64,000 nucleotides of DNA from Phenylobacterium haematophilum (GCF_014196295.1 NZ_JACIDK010000001.1:724785-788784); one strand, 5' to 3'. Counted from the stretch's first letter, positions 54,435 to 63,883 are shown. Notes: generated by a model not told the origin, from the letters alone. Program-made: numbers and translations.

Positions 54435-55385
54435 ATGATCAAGACGGTGTTGCTGGGGCTGGCCGCGCTGCTGGCCCTGTGGGTCGGCGCCGGCCTTGCG
54501 CTCGTCGCCCTATCGGGACCGTTTGAGCCAAGCGGACGCTATGTCGACATCGGCGGACGCAAGCTTCGCCTCGTCTGCGCCGGCCCGAAATCCGACCAGC
54601 CGGTGATTTGGATGGAAGCCGGAGCCTGGGGGCTGGCCGCCGACTTTGCCGCGATCCAGCAGCGTCTGGCCGCCGAGGGGATCCGGTCGTGCGCCTATGA
54701 CCGCGCCGGCATGGGCTTTTCGGATCCTGGCCCCAAGCCCCGCGACAGCGCCGCGATCGCCGCCGACCTAGCTAGGCTGATCGCCGCGTCAGGGGAAACT
54801 GGGCCATTCGTGTTCATGGCCCACTCGATGGCGGGGCAGCACATCCGCCTCTACGCCGGCCGACATCCCGACCAGGTCGCAGGGCTGGTGCTGCTGGAAG
54901 CGACGACACCGGAGATGGCCGAAAGCCCGGGCGCACAGAAATTCCTCGATCGCGTGCAGATGGTGGCGCGCGCCAGCGCGATCGCCGGCAGCCTCGGCCT
55001 AAGCAAAATCGCCTACTACAAGGGCGATCGCATCGGCTTGCCGCCGCAGGGCCAGGCCGAGAAGCGCCACGCCTTCGTTTCCGGCCGACATGCGCGCACC
55101 GCCGCCGACGAGGTTCTCGTCTGGCCGCAGGGTGCGGTTCAGGCCACGGCGGCGCCGCTGGACCCGAACTGGCCTGTCGCGGTGATCACCGCCGGGAACG
55201 CAGAGCTCATGGCCGGGTGGAACTCGGCCCGCCGCGCTCCGGAGCGCAACTCACGCGCGGGCTACTATGAGAATGAGAGCAAGGCCGGTCACGCAACGCT
55301 GCTCGGACTCACGCACTCGGACGCCGTGCTGCGCGGGGTCGATCACGTCCTGGCCGCGATCCGCACGCCGCCAGCCCAGCCCTAG
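54435..55385 (+). CDS. Alpha/beta-fold hydrolase, membrane-anchored
   Basis: The 316-residue protein has an N-terminal hydrophobic anchor (about 4-30), GGRKLRLVCAGPKSDQPVI, SCAYDRAGMGFSDPGP and the nucleophile elbow MAHSMAGQHIRLYAG (Ser in HSMAG). The C-terminal GHATLLGLTHSD offers the catalytic His. The substrate is unknown. A GTG directly before the chosen ATG could also serve. It follows phaC by 23 bp and may be co-transcribed. Confidence 0.88.
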   Translation: MIKTVLLGLAALLALWVGAGLALVALSGPFEPSGRYVDIGGRKLRLVCAGPKSDQPVIWMEAGAWGLAADFAAIQQRLAAEGIRSCAYDRAGMGFSDPGPKPRDSAAIAADLARLIAASGETGPFVFMAHSMAGQHIRLYAGRHPDQVAGLVLLEATTPEMAESPGAQKFLDRVQMVARASAIAGSLGLSKIAYYKGDRIGLPPQGQAEKRHAFVSGRHARTAADEVLVWPQGAVQATAAPLDPNWPVAVITAGNAELMAGWNSARRAPERNSRAGYYENESKAGHATLLGLTHSDAVLRGVDHVLAAIRTPPAQP

Positions 55386-55870
55386 GCCTTGGCCGGCACG
55401 AACCGTAGGGCGTCGCCGTTGTTGCAGTAACGCAGGCCCGTTGGCCGCGGCCCATCCGGGAAGACGTGGCCCTGGTGCCCGAGGCAGCGCGCGCAGTGGT
55501 ATTCGGTCCGTGGAACGCCGATCGCAAAGTCGGTCTTCTTGCCCAACGCGCCCTTGATAGCGGTGTAGAAGCTGGGCCAGCCGGTGCCGCTCTCAAACTT
55601 CCACTGGGAGACGAACAACGGCAGCGCGCAGCCGGCGCAGACGTAGGTTCCCTTCCGCTTTTCCTTGTTGAGCGGACTGGTGCCGGCCATCTCGGTCGCC
55701 TCCTTGCGGAGGACGTTGTAGGTCGCCGTATCCAGCCGCTTGCGCCAGTCTGCGTCGGACAGCTTGCGCCACGGCGAGGCGGCATAGGGATCGTCAGCGG
55801 CAGGCGCCAGGGCCGGAACGCACGCTAGGGCCGATCCCATCAGGAAAGCGCGTCGGTCGATCTTGCTCAT
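55382..55870 (-). CDS. msrB: Peptide-methionine (R)-S-oxide reductase, Tat-exported
   Basis: The 162-residue MsrB has a twin-arginine signal (KIDRRAFLMGSAL), so the reductase works in the periplasm. The zinc-binding CxxC pairs are in YVCAGCALPLF and HCARCLGHQGHVFPDG; the resolving/catalytic Cys lies in GLRYCNNGDALRFVP. It repairs oxidised methionine in envelope proteins. Its stop overlaps the convergent hydrolase stop by 4 bp. Confidence 0.93.
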   Translation of the reverse strand: MSKIDRRAFLMGSALACVPALAPAADDPYAASPWRKLSDADWRKRLDTATYNVLRKEATEMAGTSPLNKEKRKGTYVCAGCALPLFVSQWKFESGTGWPSFYTAIKGALGKKTDFAIGVPRTEYHCARCLGHQGHVFPDGPRPTGLRYCNNGDALRFVPAKA

Positions 55871-55909
55871 GCCAGGAGATACGGCGCTCTCCTGCAGACG
55901 GATGCAAGC

Positions 55910-56350
55910 CTAGCGGCCGGCCCAGCGATAGAGCGCGTCCGGTGTCTTTTCCTCGTTGTCGGCGCCGTCCGTCAGCCGGATGAGTTCGAAGCCGCGCGCT
56001 TCGTAGAAGCGCCGCGCACGATCGTTCTGCTGGAAGGTCCAGAGCTCGCGGGGCGCGCCATCTTCCAACGCCTTGGCGAGAAGCTTCGGACCGATACCCT
56101 GCGCCTGGTGGTCTGGATGAACGTAGAGGTGGCTGACCCAGCCGGGCTTGAACGCCACGTAGCCGATGATCTGCCCATCCGCCTCGGCGACCCAGACCTC
56201 GTTCTCCGGGAACAGGCGCTCGCTGAAGAACCGGAGGTCTTCTTCAGGCGTGTGGAGGTCGGGGAGATAGGGTAACGACACGCGCATGACGTGCCGTTGC
56301 AGCCGGGCCACCTGTCCGGCGTCGGCGAGGGCGGCCCGGCGCAGGATCAC
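55910..56350 (-). CDS. GNAT-family N-acetyltransferase
   Basis: The 146-residue protein has the GNAT acetyl-CoA site in HLYVHPDHQAQGIGPKLLAKAL (Q/R-x-x-G-x-G/A type), preceded by IIGYVAFKPGWV and followed by RRFYEARGFELIRL. The substrate is unknown. The GTG start at 56350 overlaps the argC stop by 4 bp, so it is translated with argC. Confidence 0.9.
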   Translation of the reverse strand: MILRRAALADAGQVARLQRHVMRVSLPYLPDLHTPEEDLRFFSERLFPENEVWVAEADGQIIGYVAFKPGWVSHLYVHPDHQAQGIGPKLLAKALEDGAPRELWTFQQNDRARRFYEARGFELIRLTDGADNEEKTPDALYRWAGR

Positions 56351-57324
56351 AGCCCTTCACCTTCCGGCAAGCCGAGCATCAGGTTCAGGCTCTGCACGGC
56401 TGCGCCAGAGGCTCCTTTGCCCAGGTTGTCCAGAACGGCCACGAGCCGGGCCTGTCCCTTTTCCTTGTTGCCGAACACATAGAGCTTCATCTTGTTGGTG
56501 CCGTTCAGCGCCTCGGGGTCCAGATCGGCGTTGTAGCCGCCCGCGCCTGCGCGGGCCTTCTGCAAGTCGGCGCATTCCTCAGGCGTCGCAACCTGCACGA
56601 ATTGCTCGCCGGCATAGGCCTCGGCCAGGACGTCCAGCAGCTGCGCCGGAGTGGGCGCGCCCGGCAGCGCCCAAAGCGCCAGCGGCACTTCGACGATCAT
56701 GCCCTGGGCGTAGCGGCCTACGGCCGGAGCGAAGATCGGCTCGTGATCGAGCCCCGTGTTCAGCTTCATCTCCGGCAGATGCTTATGCATGAGCGTGAGA
56801 CCGTAGGGCCGGAAGGCGTCGTTGGTCCCCGCAGTGACGGGCGCCTCGAACTCGCCGATCAGCCCCTTCCCGCCGCCTGAATATCCGGAAATGGCGTTGA
56901 CGCTGACCGGATAGGCGCTCGGAATCAATCCCGCCGCCACCAGCGGCTTCACCAGTCCGATGAAACCGGTCGGATAGCAGCCCGGATTGCTCACCCGCTT
57001 CGATCCGGCCACTGCGGCGCGTTGATCCTTGGACATCTCCGGAAAGCCGTAGGTCCAGCCCGGCGCCGTCCGATAGGCCGTGGAGGCGTCAATGACCCGC
57101 ACGCTGTTGGAGGTGATCAGACCGACCGCTTCCTTGGACGCCTCGTCAGGCAAGCAGAGGATCACCGCATCCGCGGTGTTCAGCAGCTCCGCGCGCGCGT
57201 CGGCGTCCTTTCGCTTTTCGGGATCGATCGACAGGATCTCCAAGTCGCGGCGACCTTGCAGCCGGTCCCGGATCTGCAGGCCGGTGGTGCCGGCTTCGCC
57301 ATCGATGAAGACTGTATGGGCCAT
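56347..57324 (-). CDS. argC: N-acetyl-gamma-glutamyl-phosphate reductase
   Basis: The 325-residue protein begins HTVFIDGEAGTTGLQIRDRL with the NADP-binding region, and carries the catalytic Cys in VSNPGCYPTGFIGL. GYSGGGKGLIGEFE and the later HKHLPEMKLNTGL are type 2 ArgC features (shorter than type 1). It reduces N-acetyl-gamma-glutamyl phosphate in arginine synthesis. It follows rpsI by 89 bp across a terminator. Confidence 0.95.
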   Translation of the reverse strand: MAHTVFIDGEAGTTGLQIRDRLQGRRDLEILSIDPEKRKDADARAELLNTADAVILCLPDEASKEAVGLITSNSVRVIDASTAYRTAPGWTYGFPEMSKDQRAAVAGSKRVSNPGCYPTGFIGLVKPLVAAGLIPSAYPVSVNAISGYSGGGKGLIGEFEAPVTAGTNDAFRPYGLTLMHKHLPEMKLNTGLDHEPIFAPAVGRYAQGMIVEVPLALWALPGAPTPAQLLDVLAEAYAGEQFVQVATPEECADLQKARAGAGGYNADLDPEALNGTNKMKLYVFGNKEKGQARLVAVLDNLGKGASGAAVQSLNLMLGLPEGEGL

Positions 57325-57350
57325 GGTCGGGGATCCAGAATTCTAGGCCG

Positions 57351-57387
57351 AAAAACAGAAAGGGCGCCTCGGTTGCCCGAAGCGCCC
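57351..57387 (-). terminator. Rho-independent terminator after rpsI
   Basis: On the minus strand, GGGCGCTTCGG and CCGAGGCGCCC (57377-57387 and 57362-57372) form an 11-bp stem with one G-T pair and a GCAA loop, followed by TTTCTGTTTTT. It ends the rplM-rpsI transcript 26 bp past the rpsI stop. Confidence 0.92.
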
Positions 57388-57413
57388 CTCCAAACGCGAG
57401 TGCTCGCGCGCGG

Positions 57414-57884
57414 TTAGCGCTTCGAGAACTGGAAGCTACGGCGGGCCTTGGCCTTGCCGTACTTCTTACGCTCGACGACGCGGCTGTCGCGGGTCAGGAA
57501 GCCGTGCGGCTTCAGGACCGGGCGCAGGGCGGGTTCGTAGTAGGTCAGAGCCTTGGACAGGCCGTGACGGATGGCGCCGGCTTGGCCCGAAAGGCCAGAG
57601 CCTTCGACCGAAACGATCACGTCGAACTGGCCGACGCGGTCGGTGACCTGCAGCGGCTGGGCGATCATCATGCGCAGCACCGGGCGAGCGAAGTACACTT
57701 CCTGGTCACGGCCGTTGATCGTGATCGTGCCCTTGCCGGGCTTGATCCAGACCTTGGCGATCGCGTTCTTGCGCTTGCCGGTCGCATAGGCGCGGCCTTG
57801 AGCGTCGATCTTCGGCTCAGCCGGGGCGGCTTGCGGGTTGGATGAGAGGCCTTGCAGGGCCTCGAAACCTTGGGTCTCGGACAT
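57414..57884 (-). CDS. rpsI: 30S ribosomal protein S9
   Basis: The 156-residue protein has an extra N-terminal segment of about 25 residues, then the S9 core: [52 protein letters not shown], and the C-terminal tail [19 protein letters not shown] that reaches toward the P-site tRNA. It lies 5 bp after rplM. Confidence 0.97.
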   Translation of the reverse strand: MSETQGFEALQGLSSNPQAAPAEPKIDAQGRAYATGKRKNAIAKVWIKPGKGTITINGRDQEVYFARPVLRMMIAQPLQVTDRVGQFDVIVSVEGSGLSGQAGAIRHGLSKALTYYEPALRPVLKPHGFLTRDSRVVERKKYGKAKARRSFQFSKR

Positions 57885-57889
57885 CTGTC

Positions 57890-58363
57890 TTACAGGCTCC
57901 GCACGTTCTTGGCGTTCAGCGAAGCGAACGCGATGGTCTCGGGGTTCTGCGCTTCGTGCGGATGCTCGCCGGCATTGTAGATGCGCAGATGCGTCATCTG
58001 CTTGCGGGCCAGCGGGCTTTCCTTCGGCAGCATGCGCTCGACCGCCTTTTCCAGGATGCGCTCCGGATACTTGCCGCCGAGGATCTTGTCCGCGGTGCGT
58101 TCCTTGATGCCGCCCGGATAGCCGGTGTGCCAGTAGTACTTCTTGTCGGTCAGCTTCTTGCCGGTGAACTTCACCTTGTCGGCGTTGACGACGACGACAT
58201 AGTCGCCGCAATCGACGTGCGGGGTGTAGTCCGGGCGGTGCTTGCCGCGAAGACGCATGGCGATGAACGAAGCGAGACGGCCGACCACGGCGTTCTCGGC
58301 ATCGATCACGATCCACTTCTTCTCGACGTCGGCGGGCTTCAGCGAAGCCGTCGTCTTCATCAT
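57890..58363 (-). CDS. rplM: 50S ribosomal protein L13
   Basis: The 157-residue protein has [57 protein letters not shown] and [20 protein letters not shown], all L13 signatures. It starts the rplM-rpsI operon, whose promoter lies about 140 bp upstream, leaving an untranslated leader of about 134 nt. Confidence 0.97.
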   Translation of the reverse strand: MMKTTASLKPADVEKKWIVIDAENAVVGRLASFIAMRLRGKHRPDYTPHVDCGDYVVVVNADKVKFTGKKLTDKKYYWHTGYPGGIKERTADKILGGKYPERILEKAVERMLPKESPLARKQMTHLRIYNAGEHPHEAQNPETIAFASLNAKNVRSL

Positions 58364-58503
58364 GGGAACGGGTCCGTTAGGTTGGCGGGACGAAAAGGTC
58401 CCGGCGAGGGCGCGGCTAGTACGGGGTTACCAACCGCCTGTCAACAGCAATTGCGCCTCCGAGACCGCAACGCGTTGCCACACAAGGCTTTGCCGCGATT
58501 GGT

Positions 58504-58532
58504 ATTATAATACCGTCAATTTCAGCACTCAA
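58504..58532 (-). promoter_or_regulatory. Sigma-70-type promoter for rplM-rpsI, inside a 14-bp palindrome
   Basis: On the minus strand, TTGAGT (58527-58532) and TATAAT (58504-58509) are separated by exactly 17 bp. The -10 sits in the perfect palindrome GGTATTATAATACC (58501-58514), which could also be read as an operator or serve a promoter in the other direction. The predicted start is near 58497. Confidence 0.7.
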
Positions 58533-58577
58533 GCTTCTATGGTCGCGGCTGATCCCACCCACGCTGGAAAGCACCCA

Positions 58578-60014
58578 ATGTCCGCGTCGCGTCGCCAATT
58601 CCTTCAGACCGCAGCCGCTTCCGCCGCCTTTACTGGCCTCGCGCGCTACGCGAACGCCCAGGTCACGGCTGACGCCGAGGGCTATTCCAACCCCGGATAC
58701 GCCAGCGAGATCGCCGGATACGGTCCGTTGCGCCGCGATCCGGCCGAGATATTCGACCTGCCTGAGGGCTTTTCCTACAAGGTGATCTCGCGCGCCGGCG
58801 ATCGCATGGACGATGGGTTGATCGCGGCTGGCAAGATGGACGGCATGGGATGCTTCCCGGCCGGCCGCAATCGAGTGGCCCTGGTTCGGAACCATGAGAT
58901 CAGCCCCCCTCCCCGCGACGTCCAGATCACCGCCTTCGGCGAAAACCGCAGCCTGGCCGGCAAGGTCGCCGCCGCCGATGTCTACGACACCGATAGCGAG
59001 GGGCTGCCGCTGGGTGGCGGGACCAGCACCTTGATCTACGACCTCAAGACCCGCGAGCTGAAGGCGCAACACCTCAGCTTGGCGGGCACAGCGGTCAATT
59101 GCGCCGGCGGCGTCACCCCCTGGGGCTCATGGCTGACCTGCGAGGAGACGGTCGTGAAGGCCGGCCAGGGCGTGAAGAAAGATCACGGTTGGGTCTTCGA
59201 GGTTCCTTCCCGCCTGCGCGGCCTGTCCGAGCCCTTCGCGATCACCGGGATGGGCCGCTTCAAGCACGAGGCCTGCGCCGTCGACCCGCGTACGGGCGTC
59301 ATCTACATGACCGAGGACGAAATCGACGGCAAAGGGCTGTTCTACCGCTACCTGCCCAACGATCGGCGCCGGTTGCAGGCAGGCGGGCGGCTGCAGGCCC
59401 TTGCCGTGATCGGCGACGGCGATCCGCGCAACTGGGACGCGGTATCCTGGAATCAAGGCGACTGGCGCAACGTGCGCTGGATCGACCTGGATGGCGTCGA
59501 CAACCCCAACAACGATCTGCGCCATCGCGGCCAAGCGGCCGGCGCATCCTGGTTCGCACGCGGCGAAGGCATGTTCTTCGGTCAGGGCGAGCTCTACTTC
59601 ACCTGCACGAGCGGCGGTCCGAAGTTCCACGGTCAGGTCATGCGCTACGTCCCCAGCGCGCACGAGGGACAGCCCGGCGAGTCGGACGAACCCGGCCGAC
59701 TGCAGCTGTTCGTCGAGCCCTCGGACGCGCGAGTGATGGAAATGGCGGACAACCTGGCCATCGCACCCTGGGGCCACATAGTCGCCTGCGAGGACAAGGT
59801 CGGAGGCACCAACTATCTGCGCGCCATGACTCCGCAAGGGCAGGTCTACACCCTCGGGCGCAACGCCCAGACCCTGGCCGGCGCGAAGATCCGCGGCACA
59901 TCAGAGCTCGCGGGCGTCTGTTTCTCGCCCGACGGCTCGACCATGTTCGTGAACATCTACTCGCCCGGCTGCACGCTCGCGATCACCGGGCCCTGGCGGT
60001 CGTTCAAGGCTTAG
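58578..60014 (+). CDS. PhoX-like (DUF839) Tat-exported protein
   Basis: The 478-residue protein has a twin-arginine signal ([20 protein letters not shown]) and PhoX/DUF839 features: [49 protein letters not shown] and [22 protein letters not shown]. PhoX enzymes are Ca/Fe-dependent alkaline phosphatases, but many DUF839 proteins are uncharacterised. The ATG at 58578 begins the Tat signal. The upstream palindrome (58501-58514) is also 63 bp before this gene. Confidence 0.85.
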   Translation: MSASRRQFLQTAAASAAFTGLARYANAQVTADAEGYSNPGYASEIAGYGPLRRDPAEIFDLPEGFSYKVISRAGDRMDDGLIAAGKMDGMGCFPAGRNRVALVRNHEISPPPRDVQITAFGENRSLAGKVAAADVYDTDSEGLPLGGGTSTLIYDLKTRELKAQHLSLAGTAVNCAGGVTPWGSWLTCEETVVKAGQGVKKDHGWVFEVPSRLRGLSEPFAITGMGRFKHEACAVDPRTGVIYMTEDEIDGKGLFYRYLPNDRRRLQAGGRLQALAVIGDGDPRNWDAVSWNQGDWRNVRWIDLDGVDNPNNDLRHRGQAAGASWFARGEGMFFGQGELYFTCTSGGPKFHGQVMRYVPSAHEGQPGESDEPGRLQLFVEPSDARVMEMADNLAIAPWGHIVACEDKVGGTNYLRAMTPQGQVYTLGRNAQTLAGAKIRGTSELAGVCFSPDGSTMFVNIYSPGCTLAITGPWRSFKA

Positions 60015-61042
60015 GGCCGGCGCACCCGCCAGCCGAACGCCACCGCCAAAGACAGCACCAGGGCCGCCGTGACCTGGTGGGCCATGCCCAGCCACACGGG
60101 CACGCCGGCGACCAGCGTCACGACGCCCAGCAGCGCCTGGAGTACGATGGCCGCGCTAGTAGCCTGGACCAGCAGCTTGGCCTCGGCTGGCAGATAGCGC
60201 GAGCGTGAAGCCACCCAGGCCATCGCCAGCCCGACGATGGTCAGCAGGTACGCCACGATGCGATGGTTGAACTGCACCGCCGCTTGGCTATGAGCCAGCG
60301 TCGCCCAGAAGCCGTCGTTGGCGTAGTCTTGCGGGAACAGAGCGCCGTTCATCAGCGGCCAGTCGTTGTAGACGAACCCAGCATCGTTGCCCGCAACCAG
60401 CGCACCCAGCAGGATCTGGAAGAAGATCAGTCCGATCAGCGCCCATGCACCCCGCGTCCACGGGCTGGGCACGGTCTGACGCGGCGCGCCGGACCAGGCG
60501 TCCAGCGCGGTCCACACGAGGGCGCCTAGCAGGGCGAAGGCCAGCCCAAGGTGGATGGCCAGCCGCTCGGGCGCCACCGACACTCGGTCGACGAGACCGC
60601 TGGCGACCATCCACCAGCCGACCGCGCCCTGAAGCCCGCCCAGGACGAACAACCCCATGCAGCGAACGATGAGCCGCCGCGGCAGTTCGCGCCGGATTAG
60701 GAAGTAGGCGAACGGCAACGCAAAGGCGGCTCCCACCAACCGACCGAGCAGCCGGTGGCTCCATTCCCACCAGTAGATCGCCTTGAAGGCTTCCAGGGTC
60801 ATGCCCTTGTTGACCTGCTGGTACTGCGGAATCTGCTTGTAGAGCGCGAACTCGTCCGCCCAGTCCTGCGCCGACATCGGCGGCAGAGCGCCCGTCACGG
60901 GCTTCCACTGCGTGATCGACAGGCCGGAATCGGTCAGGCGCGTCGCGCCCCCTACCACCACCATCGCCAGCACCAGGGCGGCCACGATGAACAGCCAAAC
61001 CGCGACCGGACGCGACCGGTCGGAACGAAGGAACGAGGTCAT
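60011..61042 (-). CDS. ctaA: Haem A synthase CtaA/COX15
   Basis: The 343-residue, eight-helix protein has the histidine-bearing motifs [15 protein letters not shown] and [13 protein letters not shown], and [25 protein letters not shown] in short form ([13 protein letters not shown]). It matches the alphaproteobacterial/mitochondrial type 2 family. It converts haem O to haem A for aa3 oxidase. Convergent overlap with the PhoX-like gene is 4 bp. Confidence 0.95.
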   Translation of the reverse strand: MTSFLRSDRSRPVAVWLFIVAALVLAMVVVGGATRLTDSGLSITQWKPVTGALPPMSAQDWADEFALYKQIPQYQQVNKGMTLEAFKAIYWWEWSHRLLGRLVGAAFALPFAYFLIRRELPRRLIVRCMGLFVLGGLQGAVGWWMVASGLVDRVSVAPERLAIHLGLAFALLGALVWTALDAWSGAPRQTVPSPWTRGAWALIGLIFFQILLGALVAGNDAGFVYNDWPLMNGALFPQDYANDGFWATLAHSQAAVQFNHRIVAYLLTIVGLAMAWVASRSRYLPAEAKLLVQATSAAIVLQALLGVVTLVAGVPVWLGMAHQVTAALVLSLAVAFGWRVRRP

Positions 61043-61123
61043 GACTTAAAGTGCTGGCTCTTCAGGGCGTTCTTACGGCGACCCGCTATCGGAGATCGCG
61101 CCGCAGGTCCATGCTCGAGAGGC

Positions 61124-61148
61124 GGAACCACGGAAGCTTGACCGCATT
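61124..61148 (+). promoter_or_regulatory. Possible EcfG general-stress promoter upstream of the GlsB-type gene
   Basis: GGAAC (61124-61128) and CATT (61145-61148) are separated by 16 bp. The alphaproteobacterial EcfG consensus is GGAAC-N16/17-CGTT, so there is one mismatch. Its position 32 bp before the ATG of a stress-associated GlsB family gene supports the call. Confidence 0.45.
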
Positions 61149-61180
61149 TGGTGAGTGGGACTCAACCAGAGGGCAAAATT

Positions 61181-61429
61181 ATGCAGGGCGTGGGTATCAT
61201 CGGGTGGATCATCATCGGCATCGCCGCCGGCTTCGTGGCTGAAAAGGTCATGAAGCGCGACCACGGTTTGCTGACTAACCTGCTTGTCGGGGTGGTCGGC
61301 GCGTTGCTCGGCGGCTGGATCGCCGGACTGATCGGTTTCAGCTTCGGCGGCTGGATCGGCAGTTTCATCGTCGCCACAATCGGCGCGATCGTCCTGCTTT
61401 TCCTCCTCGGCCTTATCAAGAAGCGCTAG
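61181..61429 (+). CDS. GlsB/YeaQ/YmgE-family small membrane protein
   Basis: The 82-residue protein has three hydrophobic segments and the Gly-rich family pattern IGWIIIGIAAGFVAEKVM and NLLVGVVGALLGGWIAGL, ending in LIKKR. Family members are associated with general stress responses; the molecular role is unknown. The ATG at 61181 is the conserved N-terminus. It is followed 39 bp later by another small membrane protein gene. Confidence 0.9.
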   Translation: MQGVGIIGWIIIGIAAGFVAEKVMKRDHGLLTNLLVGVVGALLGGWIAGLIGFSFGGWIGSFIVATIGAIVLLFLLGLIKKR

Positions 61430-61468
61430 GGGCTTAACGGCGCGCGCGCTGGCGCCTATAGGCATGGC

Positions 61469-61666
61469 ATGAGCGCGCGCGTCCGGAAGTTTATCGGTGG
61501 CATTGGTATCGTCTTGTTCCTGGGCTTCTACGCCTGGATCATGACGATGATCGGCGAGCGGCTTCCCGATCACTGGGCCGCGCAGCTCGCTTTCTACGGG
61601 ATCGGCGGCCTCGCCTGGGGCGTGCCGATTCTCCCGCTCATCAGCTGGATGAACCGCGGAAAGTAA
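61469..61666 (+). CDS. DUF2842 small membrane protein
   Basis: The 65-residue protein has two hydrophobic helices (about 9-27 and 39-58) and the family text FYAWIMTMIGERLPDHW and GGLAWGVPILPLISWM. DUF2842 is confined to alphaproteobacteria and of unknown function. A terminator-like hairpin follows 2 bp after the stop. Confidence 0.82.
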   Translation: MSARVRKFIGGIGIVLFLGFYAWIMTMIGERLPDHWAAQLAFYGIGGLAWGVPILPLISWMNRGK

Positions 61667-61668
61667 TA

Positions 61669-61697
61669 AGGCCGGCCGTCTCTGGGCGGCCTCTTCA
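61669..61697 (+). terminator. Probable terminator after the DUF2842 gene
   Basis: AGGCCGGCC (61669-61677) pairs with GGGCGGCCT (61684-61692) with one mismatch and a GTCTCT loop, followed by CTTC. It starts directly after the stop codon. Confidence 0.5.
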
Positions 61698-61855
61698 CAT
61701 CAGAACCCGGATCAACGCTGGCGTCTTGCGAGCCCGAAAGACGCGGCGTCGAGACGCTGAACTCGCTCTGGCCGGTTATGCACGAAGCGTCCCGCTTTGG
61801 CGGGACGCACATTCAGTTCGCGTGGAAAATGCGGCCACTAAGGCCAATTCGCCGA

Positions 61856-61932
<77 letters not shown>

Positions 61933-62021
61933 ACATCGGCGAGCGGCCCTTCTAACCACTTGGGCACGGCGGGCAAGCTGAATTTCGAAATCCGGTGACG
62001 ATCTCGCCCTGCCGCGGGGCG

Positions 62022-62435
62022 TCAGCCCTTATCCAGCAACGAGTCCAGGCGTCGTTTGGCGCTCTGCAGGTCGTCGAGAGCGAACAGCAGACGTTCGCGG
62101 CCGTCCTCGGTTAGATCACTGTTGGCGAGGTCCAGCGCCAAGCCTTCGGGCCGCGGGCCGACATCACCGTCCGCTGCGGCGAGCAGCCGCTTCAGGCCTT
62201 GTTCCTTGTGGAGCTTCTGGACGCCCTTGATCGTGTACCCGGCGTCGTGCAGCAGGACGCGCACGCCGCGCAACACCGCAATGTCCTGCGGCCGGTAGAA
62301 GCGCCGGCCGCCCGCGCGCTTCATCGGCCGAATGAAGGAGAACTTCGTCTCCCAGAACCGCAGCACGTGCTGCGGAACGTTCAGCTCGTCGGCTGCTTCC
62401 GAGATCGTCCGAAAGGCGTCCGGGCCCTTGGCCAC
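62022..62435 (-). CDS. MerR-family transcriptional regulator
   Basis: The 137-residue protein has a MerR winged helix with TISEAADELNVPQHVLRFWETKF in short form (QHVLRFWETKFSFIRP) and RRFYRPQDIAVLRGVRVLLHDAGYTIKG, followed by a short coiled tail. This is the conserved uncharacterised regulator found directly after ihfA in alphaproteobacteria. No effector domain with metal-binding cysteines is present. Confidence 0.9.
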   Translation of the reverse strand: MAKGPDAFRTISEAADELNVPQHVLRFWETKFSFIRPMKRAGGRRFYRPQDIAVLRGVRVLLHDAGYTIKGVQKLHKEQGLKRLLAAADGDVGPRPEGLALDLANSDLTEDGRERLLFALDDLQSAKRRLDSLLDKG

Positions 62436-62448
62436 TTAGTCGCCTTCC

Positions 62449-62751
62449 TCACTTCGCCAGGGCGCGGTCCACCCGCGCCTTCATGACCTGGGAGGCCCGG
62501 AAGCCAATCACCCGGCGCGGCTCGATCGCCGCCGGTTCCCCGGTCTTGGGATTGCGGCCCATGCGGGCGCGCTTCTCGCGCACCTGGAACACGCCGAATC
62601 CGGAAAGTTTCACCTGCTCGCCCTTCTCGAGGGCCTGCGCCATGAGCTCCAGCGTCCGCTCGACCAGCTCGGAACAATCCTGCCGGGTCAGCCCCACTTC
62701 CTCATGAACCGCCTCGCACAGGTCGGCCCGCGTCACCGTCGCGCCTTTCAT
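62449..62751 (-). CDS. ihfA: Integration host factor subunit alpha
   Basis: The 100-residue DNA-bending protein has TVTRADLCEAVHEEVGL, VKLSGFGVFQVREKRARMGR and the beta-arm tip RNPKTGEPAAIEPRRV with the intercalating Pro. The ATG at 62751 begins the conserved N-terminus. It lies in plsX-fabH-ihfA-merR; an inverted repeat sits in the 151-bp gap upstream. Confidence 0.94.
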   Translation of the reverse strand: MKGATVTRADLCEAVHEEVGLTRQDCSELVERTLELMAQALEKGEQVKLSGFGVFQVREKRARMGRNPKTGEPAAIEPRRVIGFRASQVMKARVDRALAK

Positions 62752-62805
62752 GAACGCCCCCACCCCGAAAAACACCGTTACTCTAATAGTTGACCCGCCG
62801 TCACT

Positions 62806-62825
62806 ACCTGATTGTCACATCAGGT
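62806..62825. repeat. Inverted repeat upstream of ihfA
   Basis: ACCTGAT (62806-62812) and ATCAGGT (62819-62825) are perfect arms around TGTCAC in the fabH-ihfA gap, about 55 bp upstream of ihfA. It overlaps a possible minus-strand -35 (TTGACC) and could be an operator or a weak hairpin ending the fabH transcript. Confidence 0.4.
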
Positions 62826-62902
62826 CAAAGACTTCACGGCTCATAGTCTGAAATGCACCCTCGCGCCTACACGCGCCAGACGCAAGCGTCTCGCAACAAA
62901 CG

Positions 62903-63883
62903 TTACAGACGGACCACGCAGGCGCCCCAGGTCAGCCCACCGCCCATCGCCTCCAGAAGCAGCATCTGGCCCGGCTTGATCCGGCCGTCCTGCATCGCCG
63001 TCCACCACGCGAGGGGAATCGACGCCGCCGAAGTGTTGGCGTGCTCGGACACGGTAGAGACCACCTTCGATTCATGGATCCCGACGCGCTTGGCGACGCC
63101 CTCGAGGATTCGCTGGTTGGCCTGGTGAGGGATAAACCAGTCCACCTCGTCGATCGCGACGCCGGCGTCGGCCGCGGCGGCGAAGATCGCCTCGGATATG
63201 TTCACGACTGCGTGGCGGAACACCTGATTGCCCTGCATCCGCAGATGGCCGATCTGGCCGTTGGTCGAGACGCCGCCATCGACGTAGAGCAGATCCTGCT
63301 TGGCGCCGTCCGCGCGCAGGGCGAAACCCAGCAGACCGCGATCGGCCGTCGTGCCCTCGCCTTCCTGCGGCTCGAGCACGACCGCGCCGGCGCCGTCGCC
63401 GAACAGGACGCAGGTGCCGCGATCAGTCCAGTCCATCAGGCGGGTCATCGTTTCGGCGCCGATGACAAGCGCGCACTTGGAGCGCCCGCGCGCCATGAAG
63501 CCGTCGGCGGTCGAAAGCGCGTAGACGAAACCCGAGCAGACCGCTTGGACGTCGAAGGCGATTCCCACCGGACAACCGAGCTTGCGCTGGACGATGGTCG
63601 CGGTCGCCGGGAAGGTCAGGTCGGGCGTCGTCGTCGCCACGATAATCAGATCGACGTCGGCCGGCGTCTTGCCGGCCGCCTCCAGGGCCATGCGTGCGGC
63701 CTCGACCGCCAGATCGGATACGGGCTGATCCTTCGCCGCGCGATGGCGCTGTCGAATGCCTGTGCGCTCAATGATCCATTCGTCGGAAGTGTCGACGACC
63801 TGGGCCAGATCAGTGTTGGTGACGATCTCGTCGGGGAGATAACCCCCGACACCGGTCACGACGCTACGCAGAACTTTGGTCAC
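62903..63883 (-). CDS. fabH: Beta-ketoacyl-ACP synthase III
   Basis: The 326-residue thiolase-fold enzyme has the catalytic Cys in FDVQAVCSGFVYALS, His in WFIPHQANQRILEG and Asn in STVSEHANTSAASIPLA. TSDEWIIERTGIRQRH is the substrate-site signature. It condenses acetyl-CoA with malonyl-ACP to start fatty acid synthesis. The start is GTG, directly after the plsX stop (TGAGTG), so the two are coupled. Confidence 0.97.
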   Translation of the reverse strand: MTKVLRSVVTGVGGYLPDEIVTNTDLAQVVDTSDEWIIERTGIRQRHRAAKDQPVSDLAVEAARMALEAAGKTPADVDLIIVATTTPDLTFPATATIVQRKLGCPVGIAFDVQAVCSGFVYALSTADGFMARGRSKCALVIGAETMTRLMDWTDRGTCVLFGDGAGAVVLEPQEGEGTTADRGLLGFALRADGAKQDLLYVDGGVSTNGQIGHLRMQGNQVFRHAVVNISEAIFAAAADAGVAIDEVDWFIPHQANQRILEGVAKRVGIHESKVVSTVSEHANTSAASIPLAWWTAMQDGRIKPGQMLLLEAMGGGLTWGACVVRL

